Positions 1 to 8,217 of a stretch of 64,000 bases of DNA are shown here, in pieces. Below the pieces are notes generated by a model. The model saw only the letters and a list, made by a program, of their open reading frames with translations. It was not told where the DNA came from and did not search any database. Positions within the stretch are counted from its first letter, which is position 1, and each line of letters opens with the position of its first letter. Made by a program: the position numbers and the translations under genes. Source of the stretch: CAVRAZ01 sp963719135 (GTDB lineage: Bacteria; Pseudomonadota; Gammaproteobacteria; DSM-19610); contig CAVRAZ010000013.1 in the NCBI GenBank assembly GCA_963719135.1, positions 62,001 through 126,000 of the forward strand. The letters run 5' to 3'.

Positions 1-174
1 GGGCAAGCGGCGGTGCTGCTGGTAACGCCGCCGCTGCGACCCTGGCTTGCGCGGCTGGTCAGGCACAGTGTGCCGAACCTTCAGGTGCTGGCCTACAACG
101 AAGTACCGGACAACAAACAGATCAAAGTGATCGCGAGCATCGGTGCCGACTCGGCCAAAGGCGAGCGGCGCTAG
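1..174 (+). CDS. flhA: FlhA, flagellar export gate protein (C-terminal fragment)
   Basis: The window opens inside a reading frame that gives 57 residues before a TAG stop. It contains VPNLQVLAYNEVP, the signature of the extreme C-terminus of FlhA/InvA-type export gate proteins. FlhA is an inner-membrane component of the flagellar type III secretion apparatus, and its cytoplasmic tail binds substrate-chaperone complexes. Only the end of that cytoplasmic domain is present; the membrane segments lie upstream. The next gene, flhF, starts 96 bases further on, the usual flhA-flhF-flhG order of polar flagellates. Identification is by motif and neighbourhood. Confidence 0.9.
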   Translation, partial: GQAAVLLVTPPLRPWLARLVRHSVPNLQVLAYNEVPDNKQIKVIASIGADSAKGERR

Positions 175-270
175 GAACGGGACGACAAGGAAGGCAGGCA
201 CACCGATGAGCGGTCACACAGAGTTACGACAGCGCCGAGGCGAGACACCGGTGCAGGGTGAGGATCAGTC

Positions 271-1494
271 ATGAACGTCAGTCGTTTTTGTGCGCCGGAC
301 ATGCGTCAGGCGATCCGCCTGGTACGCGAGTCGCTGGGACCGGACGCGGTCATCATTTCCAACCGCAAGGTCGCCGAGGGCATCGAGATCATCGCCGCGG
401 TCGACTATGACGAAAGCCTGTTTCCCGCGTTTCAGACGCCGCGCGAACCCGCGCCGGCGGTGGACGGCCGCACGCTTGCCGAACGCAACTACACCGCCTC
501 CGACGTCGCGGCGCAACCGACTGCAGCGCCGATCTCCGCAACCGCGGCGAACCCCGACATACCGGCGATCGACGCGATGCAGGCCGAAATTCACGCGTTG
601 CGCGGACTGCTGGAAAACCAGCTCGCGCACCTGGCCTGGAAAGATCTCAAACAGCGCATGCCGGTCCGCGCGAACCTGCTGGGCAATCTCGAACGAATGC
701 ATCTGGACCGCGATCTGATCGGCAAACTGACCGACAGCGCAGCCGCGGCGCCGAACGACGAACAGGCCTGGCAGTCGGCCATGAACCAACTGGCCGGCAC
801 CCTGCCGGTCGCCGAAGGCGATCCGGTCGAGGCCGGCGGCATGTTCGCCCTGGTCGGTTCGACCGGCGTCGGCAAGACCACCACCGTCGCCAAGCTCGCC
901 GCGCGCTACGTGCTGCGCTACGGCCACCGCCACATCGGTCTGGTCACCACCGATTCGTATCGAATTGGCGCGTACGACCAGTTGATCAGCTTCGGCAGGA
1001 TCCTCGGCATACCGGTGCAGGTCGCCGGCGACGCCGACGAACTGCGCTCCATCCTGCGCAGCCTGTCCGACAAGCGCGTGGTGCTGATCGATACCGCCGG
1101 GATGAGCCAGCGCGACCGGCGCCTGCACCACCAATTGACCACACTGGCCGAGACCGGTCTGCCGATCCGGACACTGCTGGTGATGTCGGCGACCGCGCAG
1201 CGGTCGATTCTCGACGAGACCGTACAGGCATTCCGCGGCGCCGCTCCCGCCGGTGTCATCGTCACCAAACTGGACGAAGCCGCGAGCCTGGGAGAGCTGT
1301 TGTCCGTGATTCTGAAAAAACACCTGCCGCTGTCCTTCATCGCCGACGGCCAGCGGGTGCCGGAGGATCTTCACCTGGCGCGCGCCGCCGACCTGGTCAA
1401 GCGCGCCGCGAAACTGTCCTTTGCGGACGCAGGCCCTGAAGAATCGGCCATGGCCGAGCGGTACGGAGAGGTCAGGTCCGATGCTGTTGTCTGA
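271..1494 (+). CDS. flhF: FlhF, SRP-family GTPase for flagellar placement
   Basis: A 407-residue protein. The N-terminus (RFCAPDMRQAIRLVRESLGP) is the typical FlhF start, followed by a Pro/Ala-rich linker at about residues 55-100 and an SRP-type NG GTPase domain. Visible G motifs are GSTGVGKTTT (P-loop, from about residue 196), DTAGMSQRD (G3, about 274) and TKLDE (G4, about 332). FlhF is related to Ffh and FtsY, is membrane-associated, and recruits the first flagellar components to the pole in polar flagellates. The ATG at 271 follows a GTGAGGA-like ribosome site. The 3' end overlaps flhG by 14 bases, suggesting translational coupling. Confidence 0.96.
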   Translation: MNVSRFCAPDMRQAIRLVRESLGPDAVIISNRKVAEGIEIIAAVDYDESLFPAFQTPREPAPAVDGRTLAERNYTASDVAAQPTAAPISATAANPDIPAIDAMQAEIHALRGLLENQLAHLAWKDLKQRMPVRANLLGNLERMHLDRDLIGKLTDSAAAAPNDEQAWQSAMNQLAGTLPVAEGDPVEAGGMFALVGSTGVGKTTTVAKLAARYVLRYGHRHIGLVTTDSYRIGAYDQLISFGRILGIPVQVAGDADELRSILRSLSDKRVVLIDTAGMSQRDRRLHHQLTTLAETGLPIRTLLVMSATAQRSILDETVQAFRGAAPAGVIVTKLDEAASLGELLSVILKKHLPLSFIADGQRVPEDLHLARAADLVKRAAKLSFADAGPEESAMAERYGEVRSDAVV

Positions 1495-2368
1495 TGTAAA
1501 GCTCGACCAGGCGGCGGGGCTCCGGCGAATGAAGCAACCCAAACCGGTCCGGGTCATCGCGGTCAGCAGCGGTAAGGGCGGCGTCGGCAAGACCAACGTG
1601 TCGGTCAACCTGTCGGTCGCGCTGGCCGAAGCCGGCAAGCGCGTGATGCTGATGGATGCCGACCTCGGGCTGGCCAACGTCGACGTGCTGCTGGGCATCC
1701 ACCCGCAGCTCAATCTCGCGCACGTCGTCGCCGGCGAACGTACCCTGGAGGAAGTGATCGTGCAGGGGCCGGCGGGCGTACTGGTGGTGCCGGCGGCGTC
1801 GGGCGTCAAGCGCCTGGCCGAACTCAGCACCGTCGAGCACGCCGGTCTGATCCGCGCGTTCAGCGAACTCAACCATGACATCGACACGCTGATCGTCGAT
1901 ACCGCCGCCGGCATCAACGAAAGCGTCGTCAGTTTCAGCCGCGCCGCCCAGGAGATCATCCTGGTGGTCTGCAACGAGCCGGCTTCGATCACCGATGCCT
2001 ATGCCCTCATCAAGGTGCTCAGCCGCGACTACGGCATCCGGTATTTCCGGGTGCTCGCGAACATGGCCGGCAACGCGCAGGAAGGGAAGGAATTGTTCGG
2101 GAAGATTTCCCGTGTCACCGAGCGGTATCTGGATGCGACGCTCGAGTATATCGGGGCGGTGCCACAGGATGAATACCTGCGCAAGGCCGTGCGCAAGCAG
2201 CGCGCGGTGGTACAGGCGTTTCCACGCAGCCGGTCGGCGACCGCGTTTCGCACTCTGGCGCAGAAGATCGACGGCTGGCCGACGCCGAGCGTGGCCAACG
2301 GTCATCTCGAGTTTTTCGTGGAAAGACTGATTCAATCACGGAGAGAACTGGTGGGGGTTCCAGCATGA
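1481..2368 (+). CDS. flhG: FlhG/FleN, MinD-like flagellar number regulator
   Basis: A 295-residue MinD/ParA-type ATPase with the deviant Walker A SSGKGGVGKTN (Lys about 37), LMDADLGLANVDVLLG (A') and a Walker B-like VDTAAG. In polar flagellates it limits flagellar number by antagonising FlhF and the master regulator FleQ. I chose the ATG at 1481 over a longer TTG frame opening at 1421. The former has GGAGAGGT just upstream and gives the usual short N-terminus carrying a DQAAGLRRM motif, which in homologues resembles the activator helix that stimulates FlhF. It overlaps flhF by 14 bases, and its stop overlaps the fliA start (ATGA), so the three genes are probably one transcript. Confidence 0.95.
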   Translation: MLLSDVKLDQAAGLRRMKQPKPVRVIAVSSGKGGVGKTNVSVNLSVALAEAGKRVMLMDADLGLANVDVLLGIHPQLNLAHVVAGERTLEEVIVQGPAGVLVVPAASGVKRLAELSTVEHAGLIRAFSELNHDIDTLIVDTAAGINESVVSFSRAAQEIILVVCNEPASITDAYALIKVLSRDYGIRYFRVLANMAGNAQEGKELFGKISRVTERYLDATLEYIGAVPQDEYLRKAVRKQRAVVQAFPRSRSATAFRTLAQKIDGWPTPSVANGHLEFFVERLIQSRRELVGVPA

Positions 2369-3096
2369 ACGGTGCAGCCATGTACGTATCGACGGGTGAA
2401 AGGCAAGGCGACGATCTGATTTCCAAGCACGCGGCGCTGGTCAAGCGCATCGCGTTCCATCTGATGAGCCGGCTGCCGCCGAGCGTCCAGGCCGACGATC
2501 TTATCCAGGCCGGCATGATCGGTCTGCTCGAGGCGGCGCGCAACTACGATGCGTCGCAGGGTGCGAGTTTCGAGACCTACGCGGGTATCCGTATCCGCGG
2601 TGCGATGCTCGACGAAATCCGGCGCACCGACTGGACGCCGCGCTCGGTGCACCGCAAGGCGCGTCAGGTCGCCGAGGCGGTCCGCCAGATCGAGAACCAG
2701 CACGGGCGCGACGCGCGCGACGTCGAGGTCGCGGAAAAACTGGGCATCGGCCTCGATGAGTATCATCGCATCCTGCAGGATGCCACCGGCTGCCGCGTGT
2801 TCAGCATCGACGACGGCGGTCTGTTCGGCGAGGACAACGCACCTCAGATACCCGAAGAGGACGGGCGCGGACCGCTGGATTTTCTGCATCAGAACAGCTT
2901 CAAGGCGGCGCTGGCCGAGGCCATCGCCGGCCTTCCCGAGCGGGAGCGCATGGTGATGGCCATGTATTACGACGAAGAACTCAATCTGCGCGAAATCGGC
3001 GAAGTGCTGGGCGTCAGCGAGTCACGGGTCTGTCAGATTCACGGGCAGGCGCTGATCCGCCTGCGCGCGCGCATGGGAGAGTGGGTGGGCGAGTGA
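2365..3096 (+). CDS. fliA: FliA, flagellar sigma-28 factor
   Basis: A 243-residue sigma-70 family protein of FliA type. Region 2 is seen at about residues 15-85 (ADDLIQAGMIGLLEAARNYD, then FETYAGIRIRGAMLDEIR), region 3 in the middle, and a C-terminal region 4 helix-turn-helix (LREIGEVLGVSESRVCQIH). FliA directs transcription of late flagellar and chemotaxis genes and is held by the anti-sigma factor FlgM until hook completion. Length fits the family. The start overlaps the flhG stop by four bases (ATGA), behind a purine-rich GGTGGGGG stretch. Confidence 0.96.
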   Translation: MNGAAMYVSTGERQGDDLISKHAALVKRIAFHLMSRLPPSVQADDLIQAGMIGLLEAARNYDASQGASFETYAGIRIRGAMLDEIRRTDWTPRSVHRKARQVAEAVRQIENQHGRDARDVEVAEKLGIGLDEYHRILQDATGCRVFSIDDGGLFGEDNAPQIPEEDGRGPLDFLHQNSFKAALAEAIAGLPERERMVMAMYYDEELNLREIGEVLGVSESRVCQIHGQALIRLRARMGEWVGE

Positions 3097-3175
3097 CCGG
3101 CTGCAGGCGCCGCGTTCGCGTCGCGCGGCCGGGGCCGGCGTTTCGCGGCATCCGCGCAGGACATCCGGAGCACGC

Positions 3176-3571
3176 TTGAACACGAACGCGAAAATCCTGC
3201 TGGTCGATCATCTCGCCGCGATGCGGTGGGTGATTGCCAATCTGCTGCGCGAAATCGGCTTCGAGCGCGTCGAGCATGCGGGGGACGGCCAGACCGCGCT
3301 CGCGCTGCTCAAGGGCGGTGGATTCGATCTGATGATTACCGACTGGAACATGCCCGGCATGGACGGATTCACACTGTTAAAGACGGTGCGCGAGGATGGC
3401 GCACTGAGCGGTTTGCCGGTGGTGATGGTGGCTTCCGAAACCCGCCGCTCCAGGATACTGGAAGCCATCGAGCTTGGCGTGGAAGGGTATATCGTCAAAC
3501 CGTTCACCGCGCAGAAACTCAAGGCGGTATTGGAAAAGATACTGGCAGGGAACTGGATCGATGTGGGCTAG
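3176..3571 (+). CDS. cheY: CheY-like single-domain response regulator, atypical active site
   Basis: A 131-residue stand-alone receiver domain in the position cheY holds in Pseudomonas-type clusters. The phospho-acceptor Asp is present in TDWNMPGMDG (D56), as is the conserved Lys in YIVKPF (K108). Two of the five catalytic positions differ from classical CheY. The acidic pair reads VDH instead of VDD (D13 equivalent is His12), and the Thr/Ser that couples phosphorylation to output (T87) is Ala86, although a Ser follows. The start is TTG at 3176 behind CCGGAG; no ATG lies near. cheZ, cheA and cheB, usually next, are absent and motC follows directly. It may still bind FliM, but normal Mg2+-dependent phosphotransfer is doubtful. 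Confidence 0.85.
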   Translation: MNTNAKILLVDHLAAMRWVIANLLREIGFERVEHAGDGQTALALLKGGGFDLMITDWNMPGMDGFTLLKTVREDGALSGLPVVMVASETRRSRILEAIELGVEGYIVKPFTAQKLKAVLEKILAGNWIDVG

Positions 3572-3595
3572 CCGGCGGTTGGCGCGAGGGCTCCA

Positions 3596-4336
3596 ATGGA
3601 CATTCTGAGCCTGCTCGGCATCATGATCGCGCTGGTCGCGATCGTCGGCGGTAACCTGCTCGAAGGTGGGCACACCGCGTCGCTGGTGCAGCTCACCGCG
3701 CTGGTGATCGTCGGCGGCGGCACGCTGGGCGCGGTGATGATCCAGACGCCGATCTCGACCTTCATGCGCGCCATGGCGATCGCGCGCTGGGTCTTCATAC
3801 CCTCGCGGCTCAACATGGAGCAGACGGCCGAGAAGATCGTGGGATGGAGCAATATCGCGCGCCGCGAAGGCCTGCTCGGCCTCGAAGCGGTCGCCGAGTC
3901 GGAAACCGATCCGTTCGCGCGCAAGGGTCTGCAATTACTGGTCGACGGCAGCGAGCCCGAGATTATACGCGGGATCATGGAAGTCGAGATCGACAGTCGG
4001 GAACACCACGAGCTGCAGGCGGCGAAGGTCTTCGAAGGCATGGGCGGTTACAGTCCCACCATCGGCATCATCGGCGCCGTGATGGGCCTGATCCACGTCA
4101 TGAACAACCTAGCCGATCCGTCCAAACTGGGCGGCGGCATCGCCACGGCCTTCGTCGCCACGATCTACGGTGTCGGCATGGCGAACCTGCTGTTCCTGCC
4201 CATGGCCAACAAACTCAAGAGCATCATTCACCGCTCGACGCAGTTTCACGAAATGATCGTCATGGGGGTCGTTTCGATCGCCGAGGGCGAGAACCCGCGC
4301 AATATCGAAACCAAGCTGCAGGGATTCTACAACTAG
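3596..4336 (+). CDS. motC: MotC/MotA-family flagellar motor stator protein
   Basis: A 246-residue MotA/PomA-family protein, closest in look to MotC of the second stator of Pseudomonas. Four hydrophobic segments are visible: residues about 3-22, about 30-50, and two near the C-terminal half around GGYSPTIGIIGAVMGLIHVM and IATAFVATIYGVGMANLLFL. A cytoplasmic loop between segments 2 and 3 carries the rotor-interacting charges. With MotD it forms the ion-conducting stator of the flagellar motor. The ATG at 3596 is preceded by GCGAGGG. motD follows after eight bases, so they are co-transcribed. Confidence 0.93.
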   Translation: MDILSLLGIMIALVAIVGGNLLEGGHTASLVQLTALVIVGGGTLGAVMIQTPISTFMRAMAIARWVFIPSRLNMEQTAEKIVGWSNIARREGLLGLEAVAESETDPFARKGLQLLVDGSEPEIIRGIMEVEIDSREHHELQAAKVFEGMGGYSPTIGIIGAVMGLIHVMNNLADPSKLGGGIATAFVATIYGVGMANLLFLPMANKLKSIIHRSTQFHEMIVMGVVSIAEGENPRNIETKLQGFYN

Positions 4337-4344
4337 GCGGCATC

Positions 4345-5202
4345 ATGTCCGGACGCACAAATTCCCGCCGCGGCGGCGGCCGCAAGAAACACGCCGGAGA
4401 GCACGAGAACCACGAGCGCTGGCTGGTTTCCTACGCCGACTTCATCACGCTGCTGTTCGCTTTCTTCGTGGTGATGTATTCGATCTCGTCGGTCAACGAG
4501 GGCAAATATCGCGTGCTGTCCGATTCCATCGTGTCGGCGTTTCATGATCCGGTGCACAGCATGGATCCCGTACAGATCGGCCGCGTCGCCCGGATACAGC
4601 CCGACAGCCGCATCGACGGCGGTCGCGACTGGTCGATCATTCCGGTTATCCGCCAGCCGTTTCCCAAGCCGGCACCGGCCGTCGCGACGCCGCCGCCCCC
4701 GGAATCGGTGCAGGAGCCCGATGACGATGCGGCGCGCAAACTGGCCGAGCAGATCGAGCAATCGATGGCCGAGCTGATCGACGACGACCTGGTCAAGGTG
4801 CGGCGCGGCAAGAACGGCATCGAGGTGGAGATCAAGTCGAGCATTCTGTTCGCCTCGGGCAGTGCCGCGCTGTCGCGTACCGCCATTCCCGTGCTGGAGC
4901 GCATCGCTGAAAAGCTGAAGCCGGGCGACAGCATGATCAACGTCCAGGGTTTTACCGACAACGTGCCGATCAACAACTACGAATTCGCCTCCAACTGGGA
5001 GTTGTCCGCGGCGCGCGCGGTGAGTGTCGTGCGCCTGTTCGCCCGCGACGGCATCGCGCCCGAGCGCCTGGCGGCGGTCGGGTTCGGCGAGTACCGCCCG
5101 GTCGCGAGCAACGAGACCGCCGAGGGACGCAACCAGAACCGCCGTGTGGTGCTGGTGATCCGCACGGGCAAGAACCGTCGGGCGGAAAGCGGATCACCCT
5201 AG
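4345..5202 (+). CDS. motD: MotD/MotB-family stator protein with OmpA-like peptidoglycan anchor
   Basis: A 285-residue MotB-type stator subunit. A basic N-terminus is followed by a single membrane helix in SYADFITLLFAFFVVMYS, where Asp32 is the conserved ion-binding residue. A Pro-rich plug/linker region lies at about residues 100-125 and a C-terminal OmpA/MotB domain has the peptidoglycan-binding pattern (NVQGFTDNVPIN, NWELSAARAVSVVRLF, GFGEYRP, NRRVVLVI). I took the ATG at 4345 because the preceding frame is only an out-of-frame extension through motC. It is the last large gene of the forward flagellar operon before a repeat-rich gap. Confidence 0.94.
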   Translation: MSGRTNSRRGGGRKKHAGEHENHERWLVSYADFITLLFAFFVVMYSISSVNEGKYRVLSDSIVSAFHDPVHSMDPVQIGRVARIQPDSRIDGGRDWSIIPVIRQPFPKPAPAVATPPPPESVQEPDDDAARKLAEQIEQSMAELIDDDLVKVRRGKNGIEVEIKSSILFASGSAALSRTAIPVLERIAEKLKPGDSMINVQGFTDNVPINNYEFASNWELSAARAVSVVRLFARDGIAPERLAAVGFGEYRPVASNETAEGRNQNRRVVLVIRTGKNRRAESGSP

Positions 5203-5225
5203 GGTGTCTGGAACTTCCGATTATT

Positions 5226-5677
5226 GATTAACCGCGAAGGACGCGAGGGAAAACCCCTTTTAACCACAATGGACACAAAGGACACGAAGCAGACCATTGT
5301 TTGCGCCTTTGCGCACTATGGTGAGATTGCACGCCTCATCTGTCGTGGTTCAAATCTGATCTGACAATCGGCGTCAGGTCGAGAGGCCGGATTTGCCCCG
5401 CTTCCGGTCGTCGAGTTGCTCATTGTACTAAGGCATCACTGAACCGGCAGGAACGATCCAAGGACACCAGACAGCCGTGGTCGGGGTAGGTAGGGCTGAA
5501 CGGATGTGAAGCCCAACGCAGCCCGAGTTGGACTTCGTTCCTCATCTCATCAACCTACGGGGGTTGCGGGCAAGTTCACTCCAGCAGGTCTCCCGACGCG
5601 AAGGTGAAGCAATCTCTATCTTCGTGTCCTTTGTGTCCATTGTGGCTAAAAGGGATAATTTCCTTCACGGTTAATCC
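5226..5677. repeat. Inverted-arm repeat element 1 (AACCACAAAGGACAC family)
   Basis: The left arm (about 5226-5289) and right arm (about 5620-5677) are near-perfect reverse complements. Each contains TTAACCACAATGGACACAAA or a close variant, plus a second block of the AACCGCGAAGGACGC type. The arms enclose about 330 bases, which include a copy of a different palindromic repeat (5483-5571). No convincing gene lies inside. It fills most of the gap between motD and the small gene at 5801. Similar arm pairs occur at four other places in the window. Confidence 0.85.
5483..5571. repeat. GTAGGT...GAAGCCCAAC palindromic intergenic repeat, copy 1
   Basis: The segment reads GTAGGTAGGGCTGAACG, then TGTGAAGCCCAACGC, GTTGGACTTCGTTCC and CATCAACCTACGGGGG. 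It is an imperfect long palindrome. A cleaner copy lies at 13045-13124. Repeats of this type (facing GAAGCCCAAC and GTTGGGCTTC) are widespread in proteobacterial intergenic DNA. It is nested inside inverted-arm element 1. Confidence 0.75.
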
Positions 5678-5800
5678 TTCTACCGCCACTGGCATGATTA
5701 CTGCATATACGTTGACAACAGGGAATGCGTCCGGCTTTTGACGCCTGTGGCAGTTGCGAGGCGGGTGCGTTTGCCCATCGTCACACGGGAGGTCTTTCAC

Positions 5801-5980
5801 ATGACGGAAATCGACCCTTTACCGCCTGCCTACCGGATTCCGCCGGGCCGACCGGTCGGCGGCGGACGCGAAATCCGCCGGTCACCGCGGGAAAAGCAGG
5901 AGGACAGCCGGCGCAAACCACGCCAAGAACCTGGTGGCCGGCGTGATCCGGATTCCGGTCACGTCGATGAATATGCCTGA
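5801..5980 (+). CDS. Small Pro/Arg-rich protein at the end of the flagellar cluster
   Basis: A 59-residue ORF starting MTEIDPLPPAYRIPPGRP and ending GHVDEYA. It is rich in Pro, Arg, Glu and Asp and looks intrinsically disordered, with no signal or membrane segment. The ATG at 5801 has a strong GGGAGGT site eight bases upstream, which chose this start over a longer frame from 5738. It precedes the DUF2802 gene by 22 bases on the same strand. From memory, small proteins with this PP...IPP...(H/V)DEYA architecture occur next to DUF2802 genes in other gammaproteobacteria, but I cannot check that here. Function unknown. Confidence 0.6.
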   Translation: MTEIDPLPPAYRIPPGRPVGGGREIRRSPREKQEDSRRKPRQEPGGRRDPDSGHVDEYA

Positions 5981-6002
5981 GTTTGTCTGAACGGGGTGTC
6001 AA

Positions 6003-6407
6003 ATGTTTCATCCGATGATCAATGACGTGTTGGCAGGCGTAGCGCTGTTAATCGCCGTGGCCAGTCTGGGTGCCGTTTACCGCTTGTATCGGTTGCGCAA
6101 TGGGGACCTGGGTGTGCTCCGGCGTACGGACGATCAGATAGCGCAGATCGAACGGGATCTGGCCGCGCTGTGCCGCGCCGCAACCGGCGAGGGACGCCGC
6201 GTGATCAGCATCCAGCAGCAGGTCGAAGGGCTGGCGGCGCGCCAGGACGCGCTGGAACTCGGGACGAGCAGCGAACGGCCGTACACGCGCGCAAGCCGGC
6301 TGGCGCAGGAAGGCGCGAGCATCGACGATCTGATCCGAACCTGCGGCCTGACCCGCGCCGAAGCCGAACTGCTGGTGATGCTGCACGGTGTGTGCGGGCG
6401 GGGGTAA
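6003..6407 (+). CDS. DUF2802 family protein of flagellar/chemotaxis clusters
   Basis: A 134-residue protein with one N-terminal membrane helix (VLAGVALLIAVASLGAVYRLY), a coiled-coil-like stretch (about residues 40-80) and a C-terminal helical segment (YTRASRLAQEGASIDDLIRTCGLTR split over about 92-116, then AEAELLVMLHG). This pattern matches DUF2802, commonly found at the tail of the polar flagellar and chemotaxis cluster in Pseudomonas relatives. Its role is unknown; a small inner-membrane accessory of motility is inferred only from position. The ATG at 6003 is preceded by GGGGTGTCAA. Confidence 0.75.
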   Translation: MFHPMINDVLAGVALLIAVASLGAVYRLYRLRNGDLGVLRRTDDQIAQIERDLAALCRAATGEGRRVISIQQQVEGLAARQDALELGTSSERPYTRASRLAQEGASIDDLIRTCGLTRAEAELLVMLHGVCGRG

Positions 6408-6439
6408 GCCTGTGCCGGTTGGTTGGATGCCCTGACCCA

Positions 6440-6705
6440 TTAACCACAAAGGACACGAAGGACGCGAGGAAAAATAACATCGAGCCCCAAAGGCGCGTCG
6501 TGGCGCGCGAAGTGGCACACTTTCAGCGTCTCCAGTCGGCATCGAGGCGCAGCCCGTGCTGAATAGACCGGGGTGCGGGACTGACACGCCGGCTATCGAA
6601 ACACCTCCTGAACTGAACGTCCAAACCACATCCTTGGGGTACAGCCGTTCGTCACGCGAAGCGCATAAGAATTCTTCGCGTCCGTTGTGTGCTTTGTGGT
6701 CAGTG
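6440..6705. repeat. Inverted-arm repeat element 2
   Basis: The left arm begins TTAACCACAAAGGACACGAA (from about 6440) and continues GGACGCGAGG. The right arm (about 6668-6703) reads TTCTTCGCGTCCGTTGTGTG then CTTTGTGGT, the reverse complement with a few changes. It lies between the convergent ends of the DUF2802 gene (6407) and the FlhB-tail gene (6754) and occupies nearly all of that gap. I see no gene inside. Confidence 0.8.
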
Positions 6706-6753
6706 GGGCTTTGTTTTTCGTCCCTTCGCATTCGTCGCGGTCAAGCTTAAGCA

Positions 6754-7041
6754 TCACTCTGACCCCGCGCCCCCCCTCACATCCCTGCTCGATAACCGGT
6801 ACGCGAACGCGATGACCTGGGCGACGGTCAGGTAGAGCGCTTCGGGGATCTCTTCATTCAATTCGATCCGGCTCAGCAGTCTGGCCAGCACCGCATTCTC
6901 CTGGATCGGGATATTGTGTTCGCGCGCCAGGGCGACGATGCGTTCGGCCAGTTCGTCGCGGCCTTTTGCAGTGACCCGCGGCGCGTGTTCGCCGTCGTAT
7001 CGCAGCGCGACGGCCAGGGGTTCTTCGGCCGCTTCTTTCAT
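6754..7041 (-). CDS. FlhB C-terminal-domain homologue (EscU/YscU/HrcU-like small protein)
   Basis: A 95-residue soluble protein resembling the FlhBc part of the export switch protein FlhB: AVALRYDGEHAPRVTAKG at the start, then NIPIQENAVLARLL and a C-terminal LYLTVAQVIAFAYRL. It lacks the membrane domain and begins after the position of the NPTH autocleavage site. Such 'FhlB'-type orphans are common beside a fliK-like gene in proteobacteria. The ATG overlaps the fliK stop (ATGA), indicating coupling. A role in substrate-specificity switching during hook assembly is inferred from family and partner. Confidence 0.82.
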   Translation of the reverse strand: MKEAAEEPLAVALRYDGEHAPRVTAKGRDELAERIVALAREHNIPIQENAVLARLLSRIELNEEIPEALYLTVAQVIAFAYRLSSRDVRGGAGSE

Positions 7042-8217
7042 ATGCGTTCGTCCACTAAGGCATCCGGTGCGGCCGGCGGCGCCGGCAGGGCGCCGCGGTG
7101 ACAGACGATCGGCGCGATGTTCAGGCCCTCGTTGCGCAAGGCCGTCTCCAGTTCGTGCAGGTGGCGGCGAATGAGCGGCACCGTTGCTTCGCGCTCGGCC
7201 CAGAACCCGGCCGTGACGCAGTCGGCGCGCCAGCGGATTTGTGCCTGCACCGGACCCAGGACCGACAGGTCGAAGGCGAGCTGCACGACCCAGACCCGGG
7301 CATCGTCTGGTTCGCGCCGGTCGGGCGCGTCCGCTTCGCGAAAAAACCGCAGCGACCAGAGGTCGATGTCCGCGTCGCGCCGTACCGGCAGTTCGATCAG
7401 CCACTCAGGATGCGGTGCCTGCGCATCCCGGGCCAGCGGCGTGAGCTGGTTCAACTCGAGTCGCGCAAGCGCGGCGAGCGCAGGGGGCAGGAGTTCGCCA
7501 TCCGGCTCAGGTATCCCGTCCGCTCGCGCCGGCCTGTGGGAGCGGCGGATTGCCGGCCCGGGGCCAGTCGGTACCGGCCTGCACGGACGCACGCGCATCG
7601 CCTTTGGCCGCCGTCCCCGTGGTCCCGGTTTGCGCGGCGGTCCCGATCTGCAAGGCGGCGATCAGGCGCAGCAGATTGACCCGCAGATCGCCGGACAGGC
7701 CCGCGCCGTCTTTCCCGGCCAGCAGTTTGCTTTCCAGCGGCGTCGCCGCGCCTTCCACGGCACGCCGCAGGTTCGCCGGGCGGGTCAGCGAATCTGCGTC
7801 ACCCAGTTGTTTGAGCAGGTTCCTGGCCGCGGCGACCAGCATGGGCGCGAGCCGCGGCTGCGGCGCCTGGGTGACCGACAGTAGCGCGTCCATCAACGCC
7901 GACAATGGCGCCTGCCGCGGCAGCAACTGGCGGACGGCGGCGGCCAACGTATCCGGCGGGCGCCTGGCTGCGGCCGGGGTGATGAGCCGTAGGACGGGCG
8001 GATCGCCCAGTCGCTCGACCTGCAACGTCAGGCGCTGGCCGGGCAGCAACGGGAGCGATGTCTGAACGACCACTGGGCGGCCGCCGGCGAGCAGCGTGAC
8101 GCGGCCGTCGGCGACGCTGGTTACGCTCGCCTGCAGGCGCTGGCCGACCCGCCAGGCCGGCGCCGCCGTCACCGTTGCCGGAGTCGGCGCCCCGGATGTC
8201 GGTCCCGGTGTTTTCAT
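7038..8217 (-). CDS. fliK: FliK-like hook-length control protein, frameshifted in this sequence
   Basis: The N-terminal part (8217 down to about 7510) encodes MKTPGPTSGAP... and a helical region; the C-terminal part (about 7598 to 7038) is in another frame. It carries the hook-length control domain pattern (LPPALAALARLELNQL, EWLIELPVRRD, DLSVLGPVQAQIRW and a final ETALRNEGLNIAPIVCHRG). The frames overlap between 7510 and 7598, and the whole span is one base longer than a multiple of three, so one extra base would explain the break. The stop overlaps the downstream FlhB-tail gene, which argues that the C-terminal frame is normally reached. The intact product would be about 392 residues. I took the ATG at 8217, where the family-like sequence begins. 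Confidence 0.75.

Noticed and set aside
265..1992. 575-codon minus-strand frame
   Set aside because: Antisense to flhF/flhG; His/Arg/Gly-rich composition with no domain, a shadow of GC-rich codon use.
5226..5290. CRISPR-like short tandem words (GGACACAAAGGACACGAAG)
   Set aside because: Units are 9-11 bases without spacers, and they occur as two facing arms rather than as a regularly spaced array.
7510..7598. Two separate genes in place of one fliK
   Set aside because: The C-terminal piece starts without a credible ribosome site, and the pieces together match one FliK-like protein of normal length.
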